Assembly: GCA_041576975.1 (NCBI GenBank)
Contig: JBFGJY010000007.1
Location: 1 to 57,311 of the forward strand
Reading direction: 5' to 3'
Length of the DNA stretch: 57,311 nt
Source: JBFGJY01 sp041576975
GTDB lineage: Bacteria > Pseudomonadota > Gammaproteobacteria > UBA4575
Shown here in pieces: positions 51,019 to 57,311 of the stretch. Both the position numbers and the translations under genes were made by a program. The first letter of the stretch is position 1; each line of letters starts with the position of its first letter. The notes beneath the pieces are model-generated. The model had not been told where the DNA came from. It searched no databases and worked only from the letters and a program-made list of their open reading frames with translations.

Positions 51019-52884
51019 ATGGCAATTATAGGAATTGACCTGGGCACCTCTAACTCAGCTGCCGCGGTTTTGCGTGGAGGCAGACCAGTAATTATTCCAA
51101 GTTCTGAAGGTGTAAGTCTTGGCGGCAAGGCGTTCCCCAGTTATGTTGCGATAACTCATGATGGCCAAAAACTTGTGGGTGAGCCAGCAAGACGTCAGGC
51201 AACCGCAAACCCGGATGGTACAGCAACCGGGTTCAAACGTCTTATGGGACAACGAAAAAAAATTAAACTGCACGATAAAGAGTTCACGCCTGAACAACTA
51301 TCAGCGTTTTTACTACAAAAAATTAAAAACGATGCCGTTTCATTTCTTGGTGAACCAATAGAGAAAGCCGTTGTTACCGTACCCGCCTACTTTGATGATA
51401 ATCAAAGAAGTGCTACTAAAGATGCTTGCAAAATTGCTGGAATTGAAGTTGCAAGACTAATTAATGAACCAACTGCAGCTTCACTCGCATATGGTTTAGA
51501 CCGACTAGCTGAGGAATTACGTATTGCTGTTATAGACTTTGGAGGTGGAACCCTTGATATAACAATAATGGAATTTGGCAAAGGTGTCTTTGAAGTGAAA
51601 TCTACAAGTGGCGATACCAAACTTGGAGGTTCTGACATGGATGAGGATATATTTGAGTATCTAGCCGACAAATTTCATAAAGAAAGTGGCATAGATATCC
51701 ATAAGGATCCAAAAGCAGTATCGCGACTAAGAGAAGCGGCAGAAATTGCCAAAATTGATCTTTCGACTAGTACGACTACAAGGATAAGTCTTCCATATTT
51801 GGCTGCACGCAAGGGCGAAGTTTATAACTTTGATATGGAAATGAGTCGAGCTCAACTCGAAAGACTTGCCCTGCCCATTGTTGAACGTTGTCGTGGTCCG
51901 GTTGAACAAGCTTTAAGAGATGCACAAATTCAGACAAAGGATATAGACCGCATCATTTTTGTAGGCGGACCGACTCGAATGCCTGTTGTGCGCAACTTTT
52001 TTGAGAAAATACTGGAACGCACTGCTGAGATGGGAGTTGATCCAATGGAATGTGTCGCTAGTGGTGCTGCCATTCAAGCTGGTGTTTTGTCAGGGGAAGT
52101 CGGAGATATTGTTCTTGTTGATGTAACTCCTCTAACACTTGGTGTAGAAACACTTGGTGGTGTCGCTACACCATTGATCAAACGCAATACGCCTATACCT
52201 ATCAAGCATACCGAGTCATTCACTACTGCAGCTGATATGCAAACAAGTGTTACTGTAAATGTATTTCAAGGAGAACGTCCAATGGCTGGCGATAACACTA
52301 GCCTCGGCTTGTTCAACCTCGATGGTATACCACCAGCACCGCGTGGAGTGCCGAAAATTGAAATTACTTTCGATATCGATAGTAACGGCATTTTAAATGC
52401 AACCGCAAAAGACACAGCCACAAGTAAATCACAGTCCATAAGAATTACAGGTTCTACACGACTCTCCGATGAAGATAAGGAGCGCATGATTAATGAAGCT
52501 GAAAAATTTGCAAAAAAAGATAAACAACGCAAGGAAGAAGCAGAAAAACTTAACACAGCCGATGCGACATGTTATCAAGCAGAAAAAATGCTAGCGGATT
52601 TTAGTGAGAAACTACCTGACGAATTACGAAAAAGTATAGAAGATGCAATGCATAAAACAAAAGATGCTATTTCGAAACATGATGCACAACTTGCAAGTGA
52701 ACAAGCTAAAGATCTTGAAAACGTTTTGAAAGAGGCGGGTACAACAATTTATGCACAAACCTCTAAGACTGAGGATTCAGGCCAAACCGAAACTTCAAGT
52801 ACCAGTGAGGAGAAGGATGCGTCAAAACCTAGCGACGAGGAATCACATAGTCGAGTTGTAGATGCCGAGTACGAGGAAACATAA
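51019..52884 (+). CDS. dnaK: Hsp70 chaperone DnaK (atypical, probable second copy)
   Basis: A 621-aa Hsp70: ATPase domain (1 to about 370), linker GDIVLVDVTPLTLGVE, substrate domain and helical lid, acidic tail ending VVDAEYEET. The ATP loop reads IGIDLGTSNSAAAVLRGG where proteobacterial DnaK has GTTNSCVA; SLGGKAFPSYVAIT likewise differs from the usual TTPSIIAYT. These features recall DnaKs of archaea and other distant lineages, so this is probably a transferred or ancient paralogue of the housekeeping gene. IDFGGGTLDITIM and FVGGPTRMP are intact. GGAG is 10 nt before the ATG. dnaJ follows after 27 bp; no grpE is adjacent, so it must use one elsewhere. Confidence 0.94.
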   Translation: MAIIGIDLGTSNSAAAVLRGGRPVIIPSSEGVSLGGKAFPSYVAITHDGQKLVGEPARRQATANPDGTATGFKRLMGQRKKIKLHDKEFTPEQLSAFLLQKIKNDAVSFLGEPIEKAVVTVPAYFDDNQRSATKDACKIAGIEVARLINEPTAASLAYGLDRLAEELRIAVIDFGGGTLDITIMEFGKGVFEVKSTSGDTKLGGSDMDEDIFEYLADKFHKESGIDIHKDPKAVSRLREAAEIAKIDLSTSTTTRISLPYLAARKGEVYNFDMEMSRAQLERLALPIVERCRGPVEQALRDAQIQTKDIDRIIFVGGPTRMPVVRNFFEKILERTAEMGVDPMECVASGAAIQAGVLSGEVGDIVLVDVTPLTLGVETLGGVATPLIKRNTPIPIKHTESFTTAADMQTSVTVNVFQGERPMAGDNTSLGLFNLDGIPPAPRGVPKIEITFDIDSNGILNATAKDTATSKSQSIRITGSTRLSDEDKERMINEAEKFAKKDKQRKEEAEKLNTADATCYQAEKMLADFSEKLPDELRKSIEDAMHKTKDAISKHDAQLASEQAKDLENVLKEAGTTIYAQTSKTEDSGQTETSSTSEEKDASKPSDEESHSRVVDAEYEET

Positions 52885-52911
52885 CAATATTAAATTCACT
52901 AGGCGTGAATT

Positions 52912-54000
52912 GTGGAAACTGCACAACGCGATTACTACGACGTTCTTGGTATTTCTAATGATGCCGATGAAAAAAAAATTAAGAATGCTTTTCGCAAACT
53001 GGCAATGGAATACCATCCAGACAGAAATAAATCTCCAGATGCAGAAGCGAAATTCAAAGAAATTGCTGAAGCGTATGCTGTATTGTCAGATTCAAAAAAG
53101 CGCGCTGAGTATGATACCAGGGGCTATGTAGATATATCTGGATTTACAACGGAAGATCTGTTTGGTGACATTAACTTTGATGACCTTTTTGGAGGCCTTG
53201 GCTTTGACTTTGGATTAGGTGGCGGATTGTTTGATCCTTTTCGCCATCGACACAGAGGACCTGTTCGTGGTGCCAATATAGAAGTTGAGTTGCGTATCCC
53301 ATTAAAGCTAGTTGTTACAGGTGGAGAAGAAACCGTTCGTTTTCCTCACGTGAAAAATTGTTCAGTTTGCAACGGATCAGGCACTGAGCCCGGCCATCCT
53401 CCAAAGCAGTGTAAAAAATGCAATGGTAGTGGAAAAAAAGTAAGCAGTAGTGAAAAAGGAAGAGTAAAGTTTCAAAAAATTACTTCGTGCACAAATTGTC
53501 ACGGCCGTGGTGTGATTATTAACAAACCATGTCACGAGTGTCACGGAAACGGTAAAGTCGAGCATACTGAGACATTAAAAGTCACTATACCAATCGGTGT
53601 TGAGGAAGGTATGGCTTTGCGAGTCCCTGGCCATGGCCAGGCAAGTCCCGATGTGAATGGCACCCCAGGTGATCTATACGTAATTGTGCGTACTTTATAC
53701 GATCCGCGTTTTGAACGTCGTGGTATTCACTTATGGCGCAGCGAAGACATATCCGTCACGGATGCAGTACTTGGTACGAAGTTACGGGTGCCAACACTAG
53801 AAGGTAATATCGAAGTATCTGTGCCTCCAAGCACACAACCCGATACTGTATTAAAAGTACACAATAAAGGATTACCTGAATTTAACGGTGACGAATATGG
53901 AGACTTAAATATTCACGTGCATGTACAGATACCCGTGAAACTTACTAGACAAGAATGTAAACTTTACCAACAACTCGATGCATTGAGTAAAAACAAATAA
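52912..54000 (+). CDS. dnaJ: DnaJ co-chaperone
   Basis: A 362-aa class A J-protein. J-domain with HPD (35-37), a Gly/Phe-rich linker (FGGLGFDFGLGGGLFDPF, about 93-110), four CxxCxGxG zinc repeats (Cys150/153, 167/170, 193/196, 207/210) and two C-terminal beta domains. It stimulates DnaK ATPase and delivers substrates. The start is GTG at 52912 with AGG 8-10 nt upstream, 27 bp after dnaK, so it belongs to the same FNR-type-promoter transcript. Slightly shorter than E. coli DnaJ (376 aa). After the stop a weak hairpin AACCA-TCCC-TGGTT lies near 54030. Confidence 0.95.
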   Translation: METAQRDYYDVLGISNDADEKKIKNAFRKLAMEYHPDRNKSPDAEAKFKEIAEAYAVLSDSKKRAEYDTRGYVDISGFTTEDLFGDINFDDLFGGLGFDFGLGGGLFDPFRHRHRGPVRGANIEVELRIPLKLVVTGGEETVRFPHVKNCSVCNGSGTEPGHPPKQCKKCNGSGKKVSSSEKGRVKFQKITSCTNCHGRGVIINKPCHECHGNGKVEHTETLKVTIPIGVEEGMALRVPGHGQASPDVNGTPGDLYVIVRTLYDPRFERRGIHLWRSEDISVTDAVLGTKLRVPTLEGNIEVSVPPSTQPDTVLKVHNKGLPEFNGDEYGDLNIHVHVQIPVKLTRQECKLYQQLDALSKNK

Positions 54001-54179
54001 TACTAATTTCAAGCACTCAATCATGTAGCGCAACCATCCCTGGTTTTCTAAGAATGCAAGTCAAATTCTAATAAATCACTATTTGATAATTACAGTAATA
54101 AATAGAACTTGCAAAGCAGATTAATACAACTAATAAACTATCAAACAACAAAAAATTTTACCCTCTATAATAACTGATA

Positions 54180-54193
54180 TTGATTTAAATCAA
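54180..54193 (+). promoter_or_regulatory. Distal perfect FNR/Anr box of the rhodanese operon
   Basis: TTGAT-TTAA-ATCAA matches at all ten positions. It lies 83 bp, about eight helical turns, upstream of the second perfect box, on the same face of the DNA. FNR bound at two sites can act synergistically or repress when very abundant. Confidence 0.75.
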
Positions 54194-54262
54194 CCTTCTA
54201 AATTTACTGTCCCAATGTTCTAAACGAAATTAACTTTCAATTGTTTTTGAAATTGCATTGGT

Positions 54263-54303
54263 TTGATATAAATCAACCCTGCTTCCCAAAATTCATATTT
54301 AAT
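54263..54303 (+). promoter_or_regulatory. Proximal perfect FNR/Anr promoter of the rhodanese-CcdA-thioredoxin operon
   Basis: TTGAT-ATAA-ATCAA (54263-54276) matches at all ten positions. TTTAAT (54298-54303) lies 31 bp from its centre, so transcription would start near 54310, 18 nt before the first ATG. Confidence 0.8.
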
Positions 54304-54327
54304 GTATTTACATAAAGTTTACAAATT

Positions 54328-55194
54328 ATGAATGGTGAGGAAATGAATAAAATATTACAGTCATTTTTGGATGTTAGAGTTTGGTTGATTATACCTATCA
54401 TTGGCGCAGTTTGTTATAGCTTTTCAAATAACTTGTTAGCAGTAGAGAAAATGGAACTACAGTTTGCCGAAGGAGCGGTGGGTAAAGTTGTACCAAGTGA
54501 TAATGCCTTTGAACTTAGGCAACAAGGAAAAGATATTGTTTTTGTGAGTGTGCGCGAACGTGCTGAATGGGATGAATATCATATTCCTGGTGCTGTATGG
54601 ATCCCACATAGCAAACTCAAAGAGCAGGATGAGTTTGCCTGGAAGTTATTAAAGGAGCTTTCTGACACACACGAATATGTGCTTACTTATTGTGGTGCTG
54701 GTCATCGTAGTGGTTTCGTAGCAACGCAGGCACAAGAGCAGGGTTTAAAAAATGTATATAACTTAGATGGCGTATCATTTTGGAAAGAAAAATACCCAGT
54801 TTTCCATGGAGAGCCCCGTCCTCCTGACAAAGACCCGAAGATGGTTCATTTAGATGAGGCATATTATTATTATAAAGCAGGCTTTGATGATGTGGATTTT
54901 ATTGATGTGCGTGAACCAGAATCCATAGCCATGTCTGGAGGTAAGATCATTAAGGGGGCCAAAGTCATACCGTTATCAGAGTTGACCAAAAATTTGGATC
55001 AAATCGATTGTAAAAAGGATTCAGTATTTGTCTGTGAAGGTACCGCTCATGGTGGAGAATGTTCTGCAAGTCCTGCAGCAGGAAAGATTGTGATCGATAA
55101 GCTTGGATGTAAAGCAGGTCATATTAAATACATGTTAGAGGGGCATGATGCTTGGGAGATAGCTGGGTATCCAGTTGAAGCTTACACGCCATAA
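54328..55194 (+). CDS. Tandem rhodanese-domain protein with N-terminal membrane anchor
   Basis: A 288-aa protein (273 if ATG... at 54343 is used). One hydrophobic helix (about 18-37) likely anchors it with both domains in the periplasm. The first rhodanese domain (about 55-160) has the active Cys122 in TYCGAGHRSG. The second (about 170-285) reads FVCEGTAHGGECSASPA, with Cys236 and Cys245 in a longer, unusual loop, so it may be a redox or binding domain rather than a standard sulfurtransferase. Its operon partners are a CcdA-type thiol transporter 2 bp downstream and a thioredoxin-fold lipoprotein, so handling of sulfane sulfur or periplasmic thiols under low oxygen is inferred. Two perfect FNR boxes lie upstream. 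Confidence 0.9.
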   Translation: MNGEEMNKILQSFLDVRVWLIIPIIGAVCYSFSNNLLAVEKMELQFAEGAVGKVVPSDNAFELRQQGKDIVFVSVRERAEWDEYHIPGAVWIPHSKLKEQDEFAWKLLKELSDTHEYVLTYCGAGHRSGFVATQAQEQGLKNVYNLDGVSFWKEKYPVFHGEPRPPDKDPKMVHLDEAYYYYKAGFDDVDFIDVREPESIAMSGGKIIKGAKVIPLSELTKNLDQIDCKKDSVFVCEGTAHGGECSASPAAGKIVIDKLGCKAGHIKYMLEGHDAWEIAGYPVEAYTP

Positions 55195-55196
55195 GC

Positions 55197-55898
55197 GTGC
55201 CTGATGATCTCACATTTGCGATTGTTCTCGGTGCTGCGGTAATTGACTCCATCAACCCGTGCGCGATAGGTGTCATTTTATTTTTATCGAGTGTGTTACT
55301 GAAGGTTTCCTCTGATAAGAGCCTGCTGCTACGCCTTGGCCTAATTTATATCGCAACGGTTTACGTAGTATATACACTTTCTGGTCTTGGTTTAGTTTGG
55401 TTTCAGCACACCTTAATTAGTAAAGGGTATGCTGAGATTATTGGCATTATTGTCGGAATTTTCGTGATTTCATTAGGTCTAATTGAACTCAAGGATTTCT
55501 TCTGGTACGGAAAAGGTATTTCTTTAGAAATTTCGCCTAAGCATAAAGACAAAATTGTTGCGCTTACAGAAAAAATTTCCGTCGTTAGTATAATTACAAT
55601 TGGTGCATTTGTTGCCTTAGTTGAGTTGCCTTGCACAGGCGGGCCGTATCTTGCAATTACGGCGATACTCGCAAAATCATTTGATCTGCAAGCGTTATTT
55701 TATTTGCTTATCTACAATGGTATTTTTGTGGCTCCCTTGATTGCCATCTTGCTATTAATCTACTTTGGTTCCTCAACTGTGCGACTTAAACAATGGAGAC
55801 AAAAAAAACGAAAATGGATGAATCTTGCATCTGGCATACTTATGATTTCTCTAGGCACATTATTAATCTTGTATTATCAATTAGGCTGGCACCTATGA
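55197..55898 (+). CDS. CcdA/DsbD-type transmembrane thiol-disulfide transporter
   Basis: A 233-aa protein with six hydrophobic helices, the DsbD beta-domain/CcdA class that passes electrons from cytoplasmic thioredoxin to the periplasm. The two membrane cysteines are Cys22 in DSINPCAIG and Cys146 in ELPCTGGPY, both conserved in the family. No periplasmic alpha or gamma domain is fused, so it needs separate partners, presumably the thioredoxin-fold lipoprotein whose gene overlaps its stop (ATGA). GTG start at 55197, 2 nt after the rhodanese stop. Middle gene of an FNR-type operon. Confidence 0.9.
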   Translation: MPDDLTFAIVLGAAVIDSINPCAIGVILFLSSVLLKVSSDKSLLLRLGLIYIATVYVVYTLSGLGLVWFQHTLISKGYAEIIGIIVGIFVISLGLIELKDFFWYGKGISLEISPKHKDKIVALTEKISVVSIITIGAFVALVELPCTGGPYLAITAILAKSFDLQALFYLLIYNGIFVAPLIAILLLIYFGSSTVRLKQWRQKKRKWMNLASGILMISLGTLLILYYQLGWHL

Positions 55899-56305
55899 AA
55901 CTTTTCGCAACAACTATTATTATTTTAAGCATAAATCTTTTTACAGGCTGCTCAGATGAAGAAACTGATGATGCTTTAAAAATTCAAGATCCTGCGATAA
56001 AAGCACGCATTGAGCTTGCAAAATGTTTGACTCAAAAAGGATGGATTATGTATGGCTCATTTACTTGCTCTGCGTGTATAGCATCGAAAAAATTGTTTGG
56101 AGAAGAGGCATTTGCGCATATCAAAGAAATCGAATGTAATCCACATGCGCCCAATACGAAAGTAGAGCTATGTATTGAAAAGAAGATTCGCGATACGCCG
56201 ACTTGGATTTTGGAAAAAGACGGCCAAGAGATAATGAGAATTGCAGAATATCAAATGCTAGAAGACCTTGCTAAAAATTCAGGCTGTGAATTTCAATCTC
56301 AATAA
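55895..56305 (+). CDS. Thioredoxin-fold lipoprotein resembling the VKOR-associated Trx domain
   Basis: A 136-aa lipoprotein from ATG 55895, overlapping the CcdA stop by 4 bp. The signal peptide ends in LFTGC, giving lipidated Cys19. The mature part has CLTQKGWIMYGSFTCSACIA with a C58-S-A-C61 pair, then IECNPHAPNTKVELC and TPTWIL (the cis-Pro loop) and a last Cys131. This order closely matches the thioredoxin-like domain normally fused to vitamin K epoxide reductase homologues (with their Cys at similar places), but no VKOR is present. It would accept electrons from the CcdA-like protein and reduce, or be oxidised by, periplasmic substrates. Confidence 0.87.
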   Translation: MKLFATTIIILSINLFTGCSDEETDDALKIQDPAIKARIELAKCLTQKGWIMYGSFTCSACIASKKLFGEEAFAHIKEIECNPHAPNTKVELCIEKKIRDTPTWILEKDGQEIMRIAEYQMLEDLAKNSGCEFQSQ

Positions 56306-56330
56306 TATCAATTTAACGTTATGTAATATC

Positions 56331-56372
56331 AAAGATAGAAATGTATCATTGAATCGATGATTTGTTATCTTT
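56331..56372. terminator. Possible bidirectional terminator between convergent genes
   Basis: AAAGATA (56331-56337) pairs with TATCTTT (56366-56372), and ATCAT (56345-56349) with ATGAT (56357-56361) inside. It lies between the stop of the thioredoxin gene (56305) and overlaps the stop of the leftward gene (56371). The stem is AT-rich and interrupted; there is no long T run. Confidence 0.35.
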
Positions 56373-56706
56373 AAGAAATTATAAACAATGCTATTCCTAC
56401 TATTAGACACATAAAGCAAAAAATACTAAAAATTAATCTTTGTCTAACGACATCACCAATTTCTTTGAGAAATAAGTCTGTATAAGTTCCATATTCTTTC
56501 TCAAGAATAAATTTTCGTACCTCAGTATAGCTCATGATTGGATCAGGAGGGCTTTTTCCTATTGGACATTTAAGATTTAGCCAGATCTCATAATGATTAA
56601 TTTTTATATGCTCTATCATTCTCGAAAGAGAGCGTTGATATAAAAACCAACTAATGAAAGTACCACTTGCACCAAATGCTGTTAGTAACAAATAAAAATC
56701 TTTCAT
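56371..56706 (-). CDS. Small membrane protein, UspB-like topology (111 aa)
   Basis: A 111-aa protein with a hydrophobic helix at each end (about 5-24 and 90-110) and a charged middle carrying YTEVRKFILEKEYGTYTDLF. The length and layout equal those of E. coli universal stress protein B (111 aa, two terminal helices), and the pre-helix segment VVRQRLIFS is reminiscent of its C-terminus; this comparison is from memory and tentative. It is the last gene of a three-gene leftward set reaching past the window edge, 56 bp after the next. Function unknown. Confidence 0.7.
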   Translation of the reverse strand: MKDFYLLLTAFGASGTFISWFLYQRSLSRMIEHIKINHYEIWLNLKCPIGKSPPDPIMSYTEVRKFILEKEYGTYTDLFLKEIGDVVRQRLIFSIFCFMCLIVGIALFIIS

Positions 56707-56762
56707 ATTTAGATATTGCTAAAAATTAGTATGCTTAATCTTTATTGAACGAATATTTAATT

Positions 56763-57080
56763 CTATTTAGCTGCAAAGAAAAAAATTGATGCCCAAAGCA
56801 GGGATGCAAATGTGAGAACCAATAGAACTCCCGCAGAAACTGCGCACATTACTGAAGTCAATTCTTTTTTTATAACACCGGCCGCTGTGATTATTGCAAC
56901 TATAATACTTCCACCAGCGCCCCAAAACATAACTTTTGAAGCTCTTATTAATTTATTTGACGCCCCTTCTGGCACAGAAATTAAATCCGCCAAAGGCGAA
57001 ATAATGTATCCAAAAACATAAAGCAGCATTGCTATTACAATGGATAACATTAGTAATTCAATTGCTACAACTTTACGCAT
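56763..57080 (-). CDS. Small three-helix membrane protein, hypothetical (105 aa)
   Basis: A 105-aa protein with three predicted helices (about 6-30, 48-68 and 76-102) and short charged loops. No motif that I recognise. It stands 6 bp after the partial upstream gene and 56 bp before the 111-aa gene, so it belongs to the same leftward unit. The start is ATG at 57080. It may be an inner-membrane partner of the neighbouring products; nothing more can be supported. Confidence 0.72.
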   Translation of the reverse strand: MRKVVAIELLMLSIVIAMLLYVFGYIISPLADLISVPEGASNKLIRASKVMFWGAGGSIIVAIITAAGVIKKELTSVMCAVSAGVLLVLTFASLLWASIFFFAAK

Positions 57081-57086
57081 AGATAA

Positions 57087-57311
57087 TTATTCTTGCACTG
57101 ATTCCATCGTGATTACTCCAAGCCTCAATGGCCTGATTGGTGTGACGTTTTCACCATAAATCACTGAAGTCTGATAAGCCTTGAATCCTTGACAAGAGAT
57201 AATCACCAAGTAGTCAGCCTGATGTGGGGGAACTATGAATACTTTATGAAATTTTCCTGGAATACTGTCTGGCCCTTGCAGGGTTTTTCCATCTTGATTC
57301 TGCAATTCAAT
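57087..57311 (-). CDS. Hypothetical protein, C-terminal part only (5' end outside window)
   Basis: The reverse frame is open from the window edge (57311) to the stop at 57087, about 74 codons visible, so the start is probably outside; a TTG at 57305 is unlikely to be the true start. The visible part reads like a small beta-rich domain (KFHKVFIVPPHQADYLVIIS, then CQGFKAYQTSVIYGENVTPI), possibly a carboxypeptidase-regulatory-like or surface domain; I do not recognise a family. First visible gene of the leftward set of three. Confidence 0.6.
   Translation of the reverse strand: MELQNQDGKTLQGPDSIPGKFHKVFIVPPHQADYLVIISCQGFKAYQTSVIYGENVTPIRPLRLGVITMESVQE

Larger units (their letters stand above)
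54001..54327. other. 327-bp intergenic region between dnaJ and the rhodanese gene
   Basis: No gene seen. A small hairpin AACCA-TCCC-TGGTT followed by TTCT (about 54032-54049) may end the dnaKJ transcript. Two perfect FNR boxes lie at 54180-54193 and 54263-54276, 83 bp apart. Confidence 0.65.

Noticed and set aside
50844..51038. 64-aa open frame upstream of dnaK
   Set aside because: It starts with TTG inside the promoter upstream of the predicted transcript start, has no Shine-Dalgarno, and overlaps the dnaK start; no recognisable protein.
1..57311. Mobile elements, phage genes, CRISPR arrays, rRNA or tRNA genes
   Set aside because: No transposase, integrase, terminal inverted repeat, regular direct repeat array or cloverleaf-like sequence was seen on reading both strands by eye; a tRNAscan or IS search would be decisive.

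Overview
The window is an AT-rich, densely packed bacterial segment with no rRNA, tRNA, insertion sequence, phage or CRISPR. Gene content (Glk, GlgABC, PpsA, NadA, FNT channel, proteobacterial HPF, Lon, 17 kDa-antigen lipoprotein) points to a facultatively low-oxygen proteobacterium, most likely a low-GC gammaproteobacterium; the exact genus cannot be read from the sequence.

Layout: 1-15.2 kb is an alpha-glucan (glycogen) block: glgB-glgA and glgC-GH57-malQ diverge from a 27-bp gap, a CDF metal exporter and a class II amidotransferase follow glgA, and a formate/nitrite-type channel lies upstream of two glycogen-phosphorylase-family genes. 15.3-23.4 kb holds ppsA, a P-type cation ATPase and an APH/P-loop kinase fusion, then glk. 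23.4-32.7 kb has small stress-type genes: a CBS-pair protein, a 59-aa protein, a cation/H+ antiporter, a glycine-zipper lipoprotein, OsmC, rhomboid, FtsH, NadA, a DUF3775 protein and several very small proteins. 32.7-39 kb is the leftward series Hsp20-Lon-HPF-glutamate dehydrogenase family-acyl-CoA ligase. It diverges from archease-RtcB-DUF72-PolX-SDR (39.2-44.4 kb). 44.6-50.6 kb has a DedA/VTT membrane protein, a second APH-like protein, a phosphoribosyltransferase-hydrolase-PRPP synthetase operon and CapA. 51-56.3 kb has dnaK-dnaJ and a rhodanese-CcdA-thioredoxin operon. The right end has three small leftward genes of unknown function.

The unifying signal is regulatory. By eye I find 15 intergenic or start-proximal palindromes of the FNR/Anr type (TTGAT-N4-ATCAA, four perfect, the rest with one or two changes). 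Eight transcription units have a -10-like hexamer about 29-33 bp downstream of the box centre, the class II FNR activator geometry. The window therefore looks like an oxygen-responsive survival island: make, store and break down glycogen, control PEP/pyruvate, silence ribosomes, refold and degrade proteins, repair RNA/DNA, and keep cation and thiol balance.

Several products are the same kinds as members of the Mycobacterium tuberculosis DosR dormancy regulon (Hsp20, CtpF-like ATPase, CBS pair, APH/P-loop fusion, phosphoribosyltransferase plus hydrolase, ribosome-hibernation factor), but here they appear wired to an FNR-type box. No fnr gene and no UspA-domain gene lies in the window.
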